Below are positions 8,374 through 19,276 of a stretch of DNA of 58,547 nt, piece by piece; position 1 is the first letter of the stretch; each line of letters starts with the position of its first letter. A program made the translations under genes and the position numbers. Origin of the DNA: an uncultured Pelagibacteraceae bacterium (GTDB lineage Bacteria > Pseudomonadota > Alphaproteobacteria > Pelagibacterales > Pelagibacteraceae); the NCBI GenBank assembly GCA_902560685.1, contig CACEMT010000007.1, positions 1-58,547 on the forward strand. The letters run 5' to 3'. The notes below the pieces were generated by a model that had not been told where the DNA came from, made no database searches, and saw only the letters and a list, made by a program, of their open reading frames with translations.

Positions 8374-9062
8374 TGTCATCTAAAAGATATAAAAAACTTC
8401 CTGAAAAAACTAAAGAATTGTCAGCACAATTAATTGAAAAATTAATTCCAGAAATAAAAAAAAATTGTACAACTAAATTTGATGAGTCGCTAGATTTAAA
8501 CTTGCAAATTAATAACAAACAAAAGAAAAGTGAAATAAATTTAAGAACTGTTGTGAATCTTCCAGCAGGATCAGGTAAAAAAATTAAAGTGGCTGTTGTT
8601 TGTGAAGAAGCTAAATCAAAAATAGCAAAGGACGCAGGTGCAGATATAGTAGGAGGAGAGGAATTTATTGAAAAAATTAAATCTGGAGAATTAAATTTTG
8701 AAAAATTAATTTGTACTCCTTCTATGATGGTTAAGCTGTCTAAGTTAGGAAAAGTATTAGGTCCAAAAGGATTAATGCCTAATCCCAAACTTGGCACTGT
8801 TACAGATGATCTAAACATGGCTGTTTCAAATGCTAAATCAGGACAAGCTGAAATTAAAAATGATAAAGATGGAAATTTAGGACTAAGCTTAGGAAAAAAA
8901 TCTTTTTCTGATGAAAAAATAATTCAAAATTTTAATGCAGTTCTTGATGTTTTAGAAAAAGAAAAGGGCAATCAAACCATCAAAGGTGATTTAATAAAAA
9001 GTGCTTTTCTCACATCAACAATGGGAGTTTCATACAAATTAAAACTACCTAAAAATATATAA
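8373..9062 (+). CDS. rplA: 50S ribosomal protein L1
   Basis: L1 forms the mobile stalk beside the ribosomal E site. The 229-residue sequence contains the L1 signature GPKGLMPNPKLGTVT (about 131-145) and the two-domain layout of the family. It overlaps rplK by one base. Only 5 bp separate it from rplJ, so there is no room for the long rplJ leader used in L10 autoregulation in enteric bacteria. Confidence 0.98.
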   Translation: MSSKRYKKLPEKTKELSAQLIEKLIPEIKKNCTTKFDESLDLNLQINNKQKKSEINLRTVVNLPAGSGKKIKVAVVCEEAKSKIAKDAGADIVGGEEFIEKIKSGELNFEKLICTPSMMVKLSKLGKVLGPKGLMPNPKLGTVTDDLNMAVSNAKSGQAEIKNDKDGNLGLSLGKKSFSDEKIIQNFNAVLDVLEKEKGNQTIKGDLIKSAFLTSTMGVSYKLKLPKNI

Positions 9063-9067
9063 CAGTT

Positions 9068-9577
9068 ATGATGAACAAAGAAAAAAAACAAACATATATA
9101 ACCGAAATGACTTCTCAATTTGAAAAATCAGAAGCTGTAATTGTAGCTCATTATCAAGGTTTAACAGTTACTCAACTTGATGAACTTAGAGCCAAAATGC
9201 GTGAACATGGAATAATTTTTAAAATCACCAAAAACAGAATAACTAAACTCGCTTTGGAAAAAACAAGATGTAAAGATTTGTCAAATTTGTTTACAGGGCC
9301 AACAGCTGTAGCATTGTCACAAGATGCGATTTCCTCAGCAAAAATTCTAACTAATTTTTCTAAAGATAATAAAAATTTAAAGATTCTTGGTGGAATCATG
9401 GGTAATGACATTTTAGATGTAGCCGGGGTAAAAAATGTCGCTACTTTACCTACATTGGATGAAGCAAGGGCCAAAATTGTAGGTATTTTGAGATCACCAG
9501 CTCAAAAAATTGCAAGTATTTTACTTGCACCAGCCTCAAAAATCGCTATTTTGGCGCTGGAAAAATCAAAAAAATAA
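9068..9577 (+). CDS. rplJ: 50S ribosomal protein L10
   Basis: L10 anchors L7/L12 dimers to the ribosome. The 169-residue protein has the N-terminal rRNA-binding domain (GLTVTQLDELRAKMREHG, then KNRITKLAL) and a C-terminal helix for L7/L12 binding. Two adjacent ATG codons (9068 and 9071) could start it. No clear Shine-Dalgarno sequence is seen, so reinitiation after rplA is possible. Confidence 0.96.
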   Translation: MMNKEKKQTYITEMTSQFEKSEAVIVAHYQGLTVTQLDELRAKMREHGIIFKITKNRITKLALEKTRCKDLSNLFTGPTAVALSQDAISSAKILTNFSKDNKNLKILGGIMGNDILDVAGVKNVATLPTLDEARAKIVGILRSPAQKIASILLAPASKIAILALEKSKK

Positions 9578-9592
9578 CTAGGGCAAACTATT

Positions 9593-9961
9593 ATGGCAGA
9601 TCTGAATAAAATTATTGAAGATTTATCAAGTTTAACTGTTGTAGAAGCAGCTGAACTTTCAAAACAACTTGAAGAAAAATGGGGTGTTACCGCAGCAGCA
9701 GCTGTAGCGGCAGCACCAGCAGCAGCAGGCGCTGCACCAGCAGAAGAAAAAGATGAGTTTACAATTGTATTAGCATCAGCTGGAGATAAAAAAATTAATG
9801 TTATCAAAGAAGTAAGAGCAGTTACAGCTCTTGGATTAAAAGAGGCTAAAGATTTAGTTGAAGGTGCACCCAAAGAAGTAAAAGCAGGTGTAAATAAAAA
9901 AGAAGCTGAAGAAATCAAAGCTAAGTTAGAAGCAGCTGGCGCAAAAGTAGAACTTAAGTAA
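9593..9961 (+). CDS. rplL: 50S ribosomal protein L7/L12
   Basis: The 122-residue stalk protein recruits translational GTPases. It has the N-terminal dimerisation domain, an Ala/Pro-rich flexible hinge (about residues 36-52) and the C-terminal factor-binding domain with [20 protein letters not shown]. It sits 15 bp after rplJ and 51 bp before rpoB; that spacer holds a hairpin. Confidence 0.98.
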   Translation: MADLNKIIEDLSSLTVVEAAELSKQLEEKWGVTAAAAVAAAPAAAGAAPAEEKDEFTIVLASAGDKKINVIKEVRAVTALGLKEAKDLVEGAPKEVKAGVNKKEAEEIKAKLEAAGAKVELK

Positions 9962-9979
9962 CAATAGAAAGAATTTCAG

Positions 9980-10003
9980 TTGTTGGTTTTTATTAATCAA
10001 CAA
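9980..10003 (+). promoter_or_regulatory. Hairpin in rplL-rpoB spacer
   Basis: TTGTTGGTT and AATCAACAA form a 9-bp stem (one G-U pair) around the loop TTTATT. It nearly fills the 51-bp spacer between rplL and rpoB. In enteric bacteria the same spacer carries an attenuator and an RNase III site that set the ratio of stalk protein to RNA polymerase. A similar processing or attenuation role here is inferred only from position and structure. Confidence 0.4.
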
Positions 10004-10012
10004 TATTTATAG

Positions 10013-13000
10013 ATGCAATTATCTTTTACTAAAAAGAAAAATATTAGAAAAAATTTTGGTAAACTAAAGGAAAGTTTATCAATTCCCAACCTTATTGAAG
10101 TTCAAAAAAATTCTTATAAACAGCTTACTGAATATAAAGCTGAAGTAGATCAAAATTTAATAAAAGGTTTTGACAGAGTTTTCAAAAGTATTTTTCCAAT
10201 CGAAGATCTAAATGATAAAGCTACACTTGAATATGTTTCTTATAGGTTAGAAAAGCCAAAGTTTGATGTTGAAGAATGTATATCCAGAGGTTTAACTTAC
10301 TCAGCAGCTTTAAAATGTACTCTAAGACTTGTAGTTTATGAAATAGATCAAGAAAATAATACTAAAGATATTCTTTCTGCAAAAGAGCAAGAAGTTTATA
10401 TGGGAGAAGTTCCTATGATGACAAACAGTGGAACTTTTATAACCAATGGTGTTCAAAGAGTTGTTGTAAATCAAATGCATAGAAGTCCTGGTGTATTTTT
10501 TGACCATGATAAAGGAAAATCGCATGCTAGTGGTAAACTTTTATTTAATTGTAGAGTAATACCAAATAGAGGATCTTGGCTAGATTTTGAATTTGATGTT
10601 AAAGATTTTTTATATTTCCGTATAGATAGAAAGAAAAAAATATTTATTACTACTTTATTGCAAGCCTTAGGTTTTACAAAAAATGATATCGTTAATGAAT
10701 TTTATGAAAAGGATAATTATACTTACGATCAAAAAATAAAAAAATGGAAAACTAAATTTGATCCTGAAAATTACAAAGCAAAAAACTTTTCAGAAGAAGT
10801 TATTGATGCTAAGAATAATAAAGTTGTAGTTAAAATAGGGGAAAAAATTAATTTTTTAACTGCAAAAAAATTAGCAAATGAAGGTTTGAAAGAGATATAT
10901 GTATCAAACCAATCATTAGATGGTAAATTCCTACATAAAGATATTAAAATTGGAGAAGAGATATTAAAAATTGGTACAGAAATAAATGAAACTATTTTAA
11001 ATAAAATTATAGAAAATAATATTGACTTAGTTGAAATCTCAAAAACTAATTCAATAAATAAAGGTCCATATATTTTACAAACTTTGTTTAATGATAAAAA
11101 TGACAATAAAAATGATGCCATAACTGAAATTTATAAGATGTTGAGACCCGGTGAGCCACCAACTTTAGAAATAGCAACACAAATATTCAATAATCTATTT
11201 TTTAGCTCTGATAGATATGATCTATCTGATGTTGGTAGAGTCAAAATGAATTCAAGACTAAATCTAAACTGCTCTGACAAAATAACAATACTAAGAAATG
11301 ACGATATTATTGCAATTATAAAAAAAATGCTTGAACTTAGAGATGGTAAAGATGAGGTAGATGATATTGATCATCTAGGAAACCGTAGAGTTAGATCGGT
11401 AGGTGAATTAGTAGAAAATCAATCGCGCATTGGTGTTTACAGAATGGAAAGAGCAATAAAAGAAAAGATGACTTCATTAGACATAGAGTCAGCAATGCCA
11501 CAAGATTTAATAAATGCAAAACCACTTACAGTCTCTTTAAAAGATTTTTTTGCAACATCTCAATTATCTCAATTTATGGATCAAACAAATCCATTATCTG
11601 AGATAACTCACAAAAGAAGAGTATCAGCCCTGGGCCCTGGAGGACTAACAAGAGAAAGAGCAGGTTTTGAAGTAAGAGATGTTCATCCAACTCACTATGG
11701 AAGAATCTGTCCAATAGAAACTCCTGAAGGTCCTAACATAGGTTTAATTAATAGCTTATCAACATATTCAAAAATAAATAAATATGGCTTTATTGAAAGT
11801 CCATACAAAAAAGTTAAAGACGGAGTAGTTCAAGATTCAATCGAGTATTTATCCGCAATGGAAGAGTCGAAATTTACAATAGCTCAGGCAAATTCTGTTA
11901 TTGATAAAAATGGTAAGTTTCAGGAGCAATTAGTTTCATGCAGACAAAATTTAAATTTTATTTTATCAAAACCAGAAAACATTGATTACATAGACGTTTC
12001 TCCAAAACAACTTGTGTCAGTTGCAGCTTCATTAATTCCATTTTTAGAAAATGATGACGCTAACAGAGCATTAATGGGTTCTAATATGATGAGGCAAGCA
12101 GTTCCATTACTAAAACCCGAAGCACCTTTGGTTGGAACAGGAATAGAAAGTGATGTTGCTTTAGATTCTGGAGTAACAATTGTTGCTAAAAGAGAAGGGG
12201 TTGTAGATAAAATTGATGGAAAAAGAATTGTTATTAAAGCTACTGATGAAAAAGATTATAGTAAATCTGGAGTAGATATTTATAACTTACAAAAATTTAA
12301 AAGATCTAACCAAAATACTTGTATAAACCAAAAACCATTAGTTAGAGTTGGTGATAAAGTAAAATCAGGAGATATTATAGCTGATGGACCATCAACAAAA
12401 ATTGGAGAGTTGGCATTAGGAAAAAATGTTACAGTAGCCTTTATGCCTTGGCAAGGTTATAACTTTGAAGACTCTATATTAATCTCTGAAAGATGCGTAA
12501 CTGACGACGTATTTACTTCGATTCATATCGAGGAGTACGAGGTTATGGCTAGAGATACAAAATTAGGCGAGGAAGACATTACAAGAGATATTCCTAATGT
12601 AAATGAGGAGTCTTTAAAAAATTTAGATGAGTCAGGCATAGTTTATATTGGTGCAGAAGTTAAACCTGGAGATATTCTTGTTGGAAAAGTTACCCCAAAA
12701 GGTGATTCAGCTTCTGGTCCAGAAGAAAAACTTTTAAGATCTATTTTTGGAGAGAAAGCTATAGACGTAACTGATACTTCTTTAAAAATGCCAAGTGGAA
12801 GTGGTGGTATAGTTGTTGATGTAAGAGTTTTTAATAGACATGGTATAGAAAAAGACGAAAGATCAATTACTATAGAACGTGCTGAAGTTGATTCAGTTCA
12901 ACAAGATAAAATAGTTGAAGAAGAAATTTTAGATAGAAGTATTAAGCAAAGAGCTTTATCTATTTTAAATGGCATCAAATTGAGCAAAAAAGTAAAAAAT

Positions 13001-14095
13001 TTTGCACAAGGAGATGAAATAAATGAAAATCTAATTAGTGAATTAAATATTTCTGAAATATTTAAATTATCTATTTCGGATAATAAAATATTAGAAGCAT
13101 TGTCTCAACTAAAAGATCAATTTAATGATGCAAAAAAAGATATACAGGACAGGTTTGAAGACAAGGTATTAAAAATTAAACAAGGTGACGATTTACTCCC
13201 AAGTGTAATGAAAATGGTAAAAGTTTTTGTTGCAATTAAAAGAAGATTGAGACCGGGAGATAAGATGTCTGGAAGACATGGTAATAAAGGAGTTGTTAGT
13301 AAGATAGTACCAGTAGAGGATATGCCATATCAAGAAAATGGAAAACCTGTAGATATCGTTTTGAATCCATTAGGGGTACCTAGTAGGATGAATGTTGGGC
13401 AGATCTTAGAAACACATTTAGGATGGTCATGTACTGAACTTGGAGAAACGTTAAAAACATTAATTAATCAAAATCAAAATAAAATTGAAAAAAATGAAAA
13501 AATCCAAAACTTTCTAAAATCAGTATACAGCAAAGAAGTTTTTGATGATTCAATAAAAAAACTTACAAATGACGAATTCAAAGATTTATGTGAAAATATT
13601 CAAAATGGAATTCCAATTGCTACTCCAGTTTTTGATGGTGCAAAAGAGCAAGATGTAACAAAAATGCTAGAATTAGCAAAACTTCCTAGTACAGGTCAAA
13701 CATTTTTGTGGGATGGAAGAACAGGAGAAAAATTTGATAGATCTGTAACTGTTGGTACAATTTATATGCTTAAACTGCATCACCTAGTTGAAGACAAAAT
13801 ACATGCAAGATCTACAGGTCCTTACAGTTTGGTTACCCAACAACCATTGGGAGGTAAAGCTCAACTTGGTGGCCAAAGATTTGGCGAGATGGAAGTTTGG
13901 GCTTTGGAAGCTTATGGAGCCTCTTATACATTACAAGAAATATTAACTGTAAAATCTGATGATGTAGCAGGAAGAGTAAAAGTTTACGAAACAATAGTCA
14001 AAGGTGAGGAAAATTTTGAGTCAGGTATACCTGAATCATTTAACGTTTTAGTTAAAGAAATTAAATCTTTAGCTTTAAATGTAGAATTGAATTAA
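10013..14095 (+). CDS. rpoB: DNA-directed RNA polymerase subunit beta
   Basis: RpoB forms one half of the RNA polymerase catalytic cleft. The 1360-residue protein contains the rifampicin-pocket region [20 protein letters not shown] followed by [16 protein letters not shown]; the Asp, His and Ser residues linked to rifampicin sensitivity are intact. Near the C-terminus it has [14 protein letters not shown] and the clamp segment [20 protein letters not shown]. rpoC starts 2 bp after its stop codon. Confidence 0.99.
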   Translation: MQLSFTKKKNIRKNFGKLKESLSIPNLIEVQKNSYKQLTEYKAEVDQNLIKGFDRVFKSIFPIEDLNDKATLEYVSYRLEKPKFDVEECISRGLTYSAALKCTLRLVVYEIDQENNTKDILSAKEQEVYMGEVPMMTNSGTFITNGVQRVVVNQMHRSPGVFFDHDKGKSHASGKLLFNCRVIPNRGSWLDFEFDVKDFLYFRIDRKKKIFITTLLQALGFTKNDIVNEFYEKDNYTYDQKIKKWKTKFDPENYKAKNFSEEVIDAKNNKVVVKIGEKINFLTAKKLANEGLKEIYVSNQSLDGKFLHKDIKIGEEILKIGTEINETILNKIIENNIDLVEISKTNSINKGPYILQTLFNDKNDNKNDAITEIYKMLRPGEPPTLEIATQIFNNLFFSSDRYDLSDVGRVKMNSRLNLNCSDKITILRNDDIIAIIKKMLELRDGKDEVDDIDHLGNRRVRSVGELVENQSRIGVYRMERAIKEKMTSLDIESAMPQDLINAKPLTVSLKDFFATSQLSQFMDQTNPLSEITHKRRVSALGPGGLTRERAGFEVRDVHPTHYGRICPIETPEGPNIGLINSLSTYSKINKYGFIESPYKKVKDGVVQDSIEYLSAMEESKFTIAQANSVIDKNGKFQEQLVSCRQNLNFILSKPENIDYIDVSPKQLVSVAASLIPFLENDDANRALMGSNMMRQAVPLLKPEAPLVGTGIESDVALDSGVTIVAKREGVVDKIDGKRIVIKATDEKDYSKSGVDIYNLQKFKRSNQNTCINQKPLVRVGDKVKSGDIIADGPSTKIGELALGKNVTVAFMPWQGYNFEDSILISERCVTDDVFTSIHIEEYEVMARDTKLGEEDITRDIPNVNEESLKNLDESGIVYIGAEVKPGDILVGKVTPKGDSASGPEEKLLRSIFGEKAIDVTDTSLKMPSGSGGIVVDVRVFNRHGIEKDERSITIERAEVDSVQQDKIVEEEILDRSIKQRALSILNGIKLSKKVKNFAQGDEINENLISELNISEIFKLSISDNKILEALSQLKDQFNDAKKDIQDRFEDKVLKIKQGDDLLPSVMKMVKVFVAIKRRLRPGDKMSGRHGNKGVVSKIVPVEDMPYQENGKPVDIVLNPLGVPSRMNVGQILETHLGWSCTELGETLKTLINQNQNKIEKNEKIQNFLKSVYSKEVFDDSIKKLTNDEFKDLCENIQNGIPIATPVFDGAKEQDVTKMLELAKLPSTGQTFLWDGRTGEKFDRSVTVGTIYMLKLHHLVEDKIHARSTGPYSLVTQQPLGGKAQLGGQRFGEMEVWALEAYGASYTLQEILTVKSDDVAGRVKVYETIVKGEENFESGIPESFNVLVKEIKSLALNVELN

Positions 14096-14097
14096 AT

Positions 14098-17000
14098 ATG
14101 AAAAAAGAACTTACAGATATATTTAAAAGTTCAGAAATTTCTGAAGCACAAAATTTTAATAGTATTAAAATTACACTTGCGAGCCCTGAAAAAATTAAAT
14201 CCTGGACTTATGGTGAAATAAAAAAGCCAGAAACAATTAATTATAGAACTTTTAGACCAGAGAAGGATGGACTTTTTTGTGCAAGAATATTTGGTCCAAT
14301 TAAAGACTATGAATGTTTATGTGGAAAATATAAGAGAATGAAATTCAGAGGGATAATTTGTGAAAAATGTGGTGTTGAAGTAACAAAATCGAACGTTCGA
14401 AGAGAAAGAATGGGTCATATTAATCTTGCTACACCAGTAGCTCATATATGGTTTTTAAAATCTTTACCTAGTAGGATTTCACTTACAATTGATATGAAAC
14501 TTAAGGAAGTTGAAAAAGTTTTATATTTTGAAAATTTTATTGTAATCGAGCCTGGTTTAACAAATCTGAAGAAATATCAATTATTAAATGAAGAAGAGTT
14601 AATTAAATATCAAGATGAATATGGAGAAGAAGCTTTCACAGCTGGTATCGGAGCTGAAGCTATTTTAGAAATTTTAAAGTCAATTAACCTTGAAGATGAA
14701 AAAGCTTTATTAATTAAAACTATAAATGAAACTAAATCAAAAGTAGCAGAAGAGAGATCAATAAAAAGATTAAAATTAATTGAGTCTTTTATAGAAACAG
14801 GAAACAAGCCAGAATGGATGATACTTACAGTAATTCCAGTAATTCCACCTGAGTTAAGACCATTGGTCCCATTAGATGGAGGCAGATTTGCAACATCAGA
14901 TTTAAACGATTTATACAGAAGAGTAATAAATAGAAACAATAGATTAAAAAGATTAATAGATTTAAAAGCTCCAGATATCATTGTTCGAAATGAAAAGAGA
15001 ATGCTTCAAGAGTCGGTGGATGCATTATTTGATAATGGAAGACGTGGAAGAGTAATTACAGGAACGGGAAAAAGACCATTAAAATCTTTAGCTGAAATGC
15101 TTAAAGGTAAACAAGGAAGATTTAGACAAAATCTTTTGGGTAAGAGAGTTGATTACTCTGGAAGATCAGTAATTGTTGTTGGTCCTGATTTAAAATTGCA
15201 CGAGTGTGGACTTCCAAAAAAAATGGCATTAGAATTATTTAAACCTTTTTTATACGCTAGATTAAATAAACTTGGTTTAGCATCAACAATTAAGCAGGCT
15301 AAAAAATTAGTTGAAAGAGAAAGAAATGAAGTTTGGGATGCTCTAGAAATTATTGTTAGAGAGCACCCAGTTATTCTTAACAGAGCTCCAACATTGCATA
15401 GACTAGGAGTACAAGCATTTGAGCCAAAATTAATAGAGGGCGATGCCATAGAACTTCATCCATTAACTTGTGCTGCATTTAATGCAGATTTTGATGGTGA
15501 TCAAATGGCTGTGCACATACCTTTAAGTTTAGAGGCTCAATTAGAAGCAAGAGTTTTAATGATGTCTACTAACAATATACTAAGTCCATCAAATGGAAAA
15601 CCAATTATAGTACCAAGTCAGGATATGATTTTAGGAATTTATTATTTATCACAACCTCCTTATCAAACAGAAAAAGTTGAAGGTTATTTTGTTAATAATT
15701 CAGAAATAGAACATGCTCTTGAAAACGGACAAATCAAAGTACATTCTAGAATTGTTTCAAGATTTTCAACGATTGATGAAAATGGTACAGAAAAATTTGA
15801 AAAACATATCAGTACGGCAGGTAGATTTTTATTAGCAAATTTATTACCAAAAAATGTAAATAATAAATTTTCTTTAGTAGATAGGCTTTTACCAAAAAAA
15901 GTTGTTTCAGAAATAATTGATCATGTGTTTAGATTTTGTGGGCAAAAATCTACAGTTATATTTTGTGATAAATTAAAAGATCTTGGATTTAAACATGCTT
16001 TTAAAGCTGGAATTTCTTTTGGAAAAGATGATTTAGTTATTCCAGAAAACAAACAACAGTTAATTGAGGAAACAAAAAAACTTATTACAGATTATGAAAA
16101 TCAATATTCTGAAGGTCTTATTACAAGAGGTGAAAAATATAATAAGGTAGTTGACGCGTGGTCTAAATGTACTGACAGAGTAGCAGCTGAAATGATGAAA
16201 AGAATATCTGCTACTGAAATAACAAAAGACGGTCTTAAAATAAATTCTGTGTTTATGATGGCTGATAGCGGTGCCAGAGGTTCGGCTGCACAAATGAAGC
16301 AATTAGCAGGAATGAGAGGTTTAATTGCTAAGCCGTCAGGAGAAATCATTGAGTCTCCAATTACATCAAATTTTAAAGAAGGCTTAACTGCACTTGAATA
16401 TTTTAATTCGACACACGGTGCTAGAAAAGGACTAGCCGATACAGCATTAAAAACTGCTAACTCTGGATATTTAACTAGAAGACTTTGCGATGTGGCTCAA
16501 GATTTGACCATTACTAAAAAAGATTGTGACTGTGGAAAAGCAGGAAGCATTAACCTAACTGAAATAATTGAGGGTGGAAATGTCATAGTTGGATTATCTG
16601 AAAGGGCATTAGGAAGAGTAGCGGCTAATGATATAAAAAATCCAGTTTCTGGTGAAAAGATTATTAAGAAAGGTGAAATGATAGATGAGTCTGGCTGTGA
16701 AAAAATAGATGCAGCAGGAGTAAAGTCTATAGATGTATATTCAGTCATAACATGTGGATCTAGAGAAGGTGTTTGTGCAATGAGTTATGGAAGAGATTTA
16801 TCAAGAGGTAAAATTGTTCATGTCGGAGAAGCTATTGGAATGATTTCAGCTCAATCAATTGGTGAGCCAGGTACTCAATTAACAATGAGAACTTTCCACG
16901 TTGGTGGAACCGCATCAATAAAACAAGAGTCTCAAATAGTAACTAAGTCTGATGGAATACTAAAAGTTATAAACACAAATTTATTAGAAGATTCAAAAAA

Positions 17001-18267
17001 GAATATGGTTGTTATGGGAAGAAATACTCAATTATCTATTGAGGATGAAAATGGATTGCAAACAGCTGTATATAAAGTTCCTTATGGTTCAAAATTATTT
17101 TTACAAAATGGAGATAAAGTTAAAAAAAATACAAAAATTTGCGAATGGGACCCTTATACAACTCCTGTTATCGCCGAAAAAAATGGTACAGCTAATTATG
17201 TTGATTTAATAGATGGAGTTTCTTTATCAGAAACATTAGATGATGCCACAGGTATATCAACAAAAACTGTTATCGATTGGAAAAATCAATCAAAAAATTC
17301 TGATTTAAAACCAAGAATAACTCTTAGAGATGACAAAGGTAATGTTATAAAAAAAGCTGATGATAACGAAGCAAGATACTACTTAGTACCCGACTCAATA
17401 TTATCAGTTAAAGATGGACAAAAAATATTTGCAGGCGATGTAATAGCTAGACTTCCTAAAGAAACTTCTAAAACTAAAGATATAACGGGTGGTCTTCCAA
17501 GAGTTGCAGAACTTTTTGAGGCTAGAAAAGCTAAAGACAGCGCAATCATTGCAGAAAATGATGGAAAAGTTATTTTTGGCAAAGAGGTTAGAGGTAAACA
17601 AAGAGTTTCAATTGTTTCAGATGATGGTGTTTCATCAAATTATTTAATTCCAAAAGGAAAACATATCAACTTTAATCAAGGAGAAAAAATTAGCAAAGGC
17701 GAATATTTGTTAGATGGTCAGCCACTCCCTCATGATATCTTAAGAATACTTGGTATAGAAGAATTAACAGAATATTTTGTAAATCAAGTTCAAGAAGTTT
17801 ATAGACTCCAAGGAGTTATCATAAACGATAAGCATATTGAAACTATTTTAAGACAAATGCTAAAAAAAGTTGAAGTGAAAGAATCTGGAGACTCAAATCT
17901 TTTACCGGGTGAAATAATTGATAGAATAAAATTTGAAGATATGAATACAAATTTAAAAAATGAAGGAAAAAAGCCTGCTAAAGGGGAAAGAGTATTAATG
18001 GGAATAACAAAAGCTTCATTACAAACTGAATCATTTATATCTGCGGCTTCTTTCCAAGAAACTACTAGAGTTTTAACTGATGCTGCAATCAAAGGTAAAA
18101 TCGACAAGTTATCTGGTTTAAAAGAAAATGTTATTGTTGGAAGGTTAGTTCCAGCAGGAACTGGATCAGTGAAAAATTTTTGGAACAAAAAAGCTTTAGA
18201 AGATGACAAAAAATTTGTTTCGGAACAAGAGAAATTGGAAACTCCAGAAAGCCAGCCAAATCAATAA
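14098..18267 (+). CDS. rpoC: DNA-directed RNA polymerase subunit beta'
   Basis: The 1389-residue RpoC carries the catalytic Mg-binding motif NADFDGDQM and the first zinc finger [19 protein letters not shown] near residue 70. The second zinc site is normally formed by four cysteines. It has cysteines at about 810/812, 886 and 893, but the fourth ligand position is Ser896 (CAMSYGRDL in place of CxxCYGRDL), through an AGT codon at 16783-16785. The trigger-loop region [10 protein letters not shown] and the C-terminal region are present. It is followed by a 158-bp spacer with a promoter and two hairpins before rpsL. Confidence 0.99.
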   Translation: MKKELTDIFKSSEISEAQNFNSIKITLASPEKIKSWTYGEIKKPETINYRTFRPEKDGLFCARIFGPIKDYECLCGKYKRMKFRGIICEKCGVEVTKSNVRRERMGHINLATPVAHIWFLKSLPSRISLTIDMKLKEVEKVLYFENFIVIEPGLTNLKKYQLLNEEELIKYQDEYGEEAFTAGIGAEAILEILKSINLEDEKALLIKTINETKSKVAEERSIKRLKLIESFIETGNKPEWMILTVIPVIPPELRPLVPLDGGRFATSDLNDLYRRVINRNNRLKRLIDLKAPDIIVRNEKRMLQESVDALFDNGRRGRVITGTGKRPLKSLAEMLKGKQGRFRQNLLGKRVDYSGRSVIVVGPDLKLHECGLPKKMALELFKPFLYARLNKLGLASTIKQAKKLVERERNEVWDALEIIVREHPVILNRAPTLHRLGVQAFEPKLIEGDAIELHPLTCAAFNADFDGDQMAVHIPLSLEAQLEARVLMMSTNNILSPSNGKPIIVPSQDMILGIYYLSQPPYQTEKVEGYFVNNSEIEHALENGQIKVHSRIVSRFSTIDENGTEKFEKHISTAGRFLLANLLPKNVNNKFSLVDRLLPKKVVSEIIDHVFRFCGQKSTVIFCDKLKDLGFKHAFKAGISFGKDDLVIPENKQQLIEETKKLITDYENQYSEGLITRGEKYNKVVDAWSKCTDRVAAEMMKRISATEITKDGLKINSVFMMADSGARGSAAQMKQLAGMRGLIAKPSGEIIESPITSNFKEGLTALEYFNSTHGARKGLADTALKTANSGYLTRRLCDVAQDLTITKKDCDCGKAGSINLTEIIEGGNVIVGLSERALGRVAANDIKNPVSGEKIIKKGEMIDESGCEKIDAAGVKSIDVYSVITCGSREGVCAMSYGRDLSRGKIVHVGEAIGMISAQSIGEPGTQLTMRTFHVGGTASIKQESQIVTKSDGILKVINTNLLEDSKKNMVVMGRNTQLSIEDENGLQTAVYKVPYGSKLFLQNGDKVKKNTKICEWDPYTTPVIAEKNGTANYVDLIDGVSLSETLDDATGISTKTVIDWKNQSKNSDLKPRITLRDDKGNVIKKADDNEARYYLVPDSILSVKDGQKIFAGDVIARLPKETSKTKDITGGLPRVAELFEARKAKDSAIIAENDGKVIFGKEVRGKQRVSIVSDDGVSSNYLIPKGKHINFNQGEKISKGEYLLDGQPLPHDILRILGIEELTEYFVNQVQEVYRLQGVIINDKHIETILRQMLKKVEVKESGDSNLLPGEIIDRIKFEDMNTNLKNEGKKPAKGERVLMGITKASLQTESFISAASFQETTRVLTDAAIKGKIDKLSGLKENVIVGRLVPAGTGSVKNFWNKKALEDDKKFVSEQEKLETPESQPNQ

Positions 18268-18296
18268 AAATAGGCCGTTTTTTTAGCCAATTTAGT

Positions 18297-18324
18297 TTGA
18301 CAAAATACATTTCTATAGTATTTT
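18297..18324 (+). promoter_or_regulatory. Putative promoter for the rpsL-fusA-S10-spc run
   Basis: A perfect TTGACA (18297-18302) is followed after 16 bp by TATTTT (18319-18324), matching four of six -10 positions. It lies in the only sizeable spacer between rpoC and adk. A GATAAT at 18328-18333 is an alternative -10 but is spaced too far (25 bp) from this -35. The exact -10 is uncertain. Confidence 0.5.
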
Positions 18325-18347
18325 GGCGATAATTTTTGGTTGGAATG

Positions 18348-18364
18348 TAGTGTATTTCACACTA
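18348..18364 (+). promoter_or_regulatory. rpsL leader hairpin 1
   Basis: TAGTGT and ACACTA form a perfect 6-bp stem around the loop ATTTC, within the predicted 5' leader of rpsL. With the second hairpin just downstream it could be a ribosomal-protein or attenuation element. The function is not known. Confidence 0.4.
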
Positions 18365-18375
18365 AACGCTGCCAC

Positions 18376-18395
18376 AAATAACCTGTCAGTTATTT
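18376..18395 (+). promoter_or_regulatory. rpsL leader hairpin 2
   Basis: AAATAAC and GTTATTT form a perfect 7-bp stem around the loop CTGTCA, ending 30 bp before the rpsL start. There is no U-run directly after it, so it is not a typical intrinsic terminator. Confidence 0.4.
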
Positions 18396-18425
18396 CATCA
18401 AAAATAAAAACTAAATATAAAAATT

Positions 18426-18797
18426 ATGCCAACTATTAACCAGTTGTTAAGAAAAAAAAGAATTAGACCATTAGGAAGAAACAAAGTTCCTGCGCTTGAA
18501 AAACAACCTTTGAAAAGAGGAGTTTGTGTAAAAGTTTATACAACTACACCAAAAAAACCAAACTCTGCATTAAGAAAAGTTGCAAGAGTAAGACTGTCTA
18601 ATGGATTTGAAGTAACAGCTTATATTCCTGGTGAAGGTCATAACTTACAAGAACACTCAGTTGTTTTGATTAGAGGAGGCCGTGTTAAAGATTTGCCAGG
18701 CGTACGTTACCATATATTAAGAGGAAATCTAGATACCCAAGGAGTTGCAGACAGGAAGAAACGAAGATCTCTTTATGGAACTAAAAAAGGTAAATAA
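18426..18797 (+). CDS. rpsL: 30S ribosomal protein S12
   Basis: S12 sits at the decoding centre. The 123-residue protein contains [19 protein letters not shown], including the lysine altered in streptomycin-resistant strains, and the [10 protein letters not shown] loop with the aspartate that is often methylthiolated upstream (VKDLPG). It opens the long str-S10-spc run and is followed 2 bp later by rpsG. Confidence 0.98.
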   Translation: MPTINQLLRKKRIRPLGRNKVPALEKQPLKRGVCVKVYTTTPKKPNSALRKVARVRLSNGFEVTAYIPGEGHNLQEHSVVLIRGGRVKDLPGVRYHILRGNLDTQGVADRKKRRSLYGTKKGK

Positions 18798-18799
18798 AA

Positions 18800-19270
18800 A
18801 TGTCTAGAAAAAGAAAAGCTCCAAAAAAAATTCAAGTACTTGATCCTAAATTTAAATCTTCAATAATACCAAAATTAATTAACTCAATAATGTTAGATGG
18901 TAAAAAAACTGTTGCTGAAAAAATTGTTTATGAGGCAATTGATAAAATTAAGTCTAAAAGTAAAGAAGAACCAATTACTATATTTAATAATGCGATAAAT
19001 AACATTAGACCTTCAGTTGAAGTTAGGTCAAGAAGAGTTGGAGGTGCTACATATCAAGTTCCTGTTGAAGTAAAAGCAAAAAGATCACAAGCACTAGCAC
19101 TTAGATGGTTAATAGATGCATCAAGAAAAAGAAAAGACAAAAATATGTCTGACAGAATTTTTAATGAAATATATGATGCTTATCAAAACAGAGGATCAGC
19201 AATTAAAAAGAAAGAAGACACACACAAAATGGCAGAGTCAAATAAAGCCTTTGCTCATTTTAGATGGTAA
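18800..19270 (+). CDS. rpsG: 30S ribosomal protein S7
   Basis: S7 nucleates assembly of the 30S head. The 156-residue length is typical, and the family segments [19 protein letters not shown] and [13 protein letters not shown] are present. The C-terminal [15 protein letters not shown] ending matches the family. It lies between rpsL and fusA, as in the classical str operon. Confidence 0.98.
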   Translation: MSRKRKAPKKIQVLDPKFKSSIIPKLINSIMLDGKKTVAEKIVYEAIDKIKSKSKEEPITIFNNAINNIRPSVEVRSRRVGGATYQVPVEVKAKRSQALALRWLIDASRKRKDKNMSDRIFNEIYDAYQNRGSAIKKKEDTHKMAESNKAFAHFRW

Positions 19271-19276
19271 AAAATT

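Noticed and set aside
9695-9745. Repetitive GCAGCA-type tract
   Set aside because: It encodes the Ala-rich hinge of L7/L12, not a CRISPR array or microsatellite element.
9502-9918. Minus-strand open frame opposite rplJ/rplL
   Set aside because: It is a reverse-frame shadow; the Ala-rich stretch comes from the complement of the L7/L12 hinge codons.
18261-18290. T-run after GGCCG following rpoC, as an intrinsic terminator
   Set aside because: Only a 3-5 bp, largely A-T stem can be drawn before the T-run, too weak to call.
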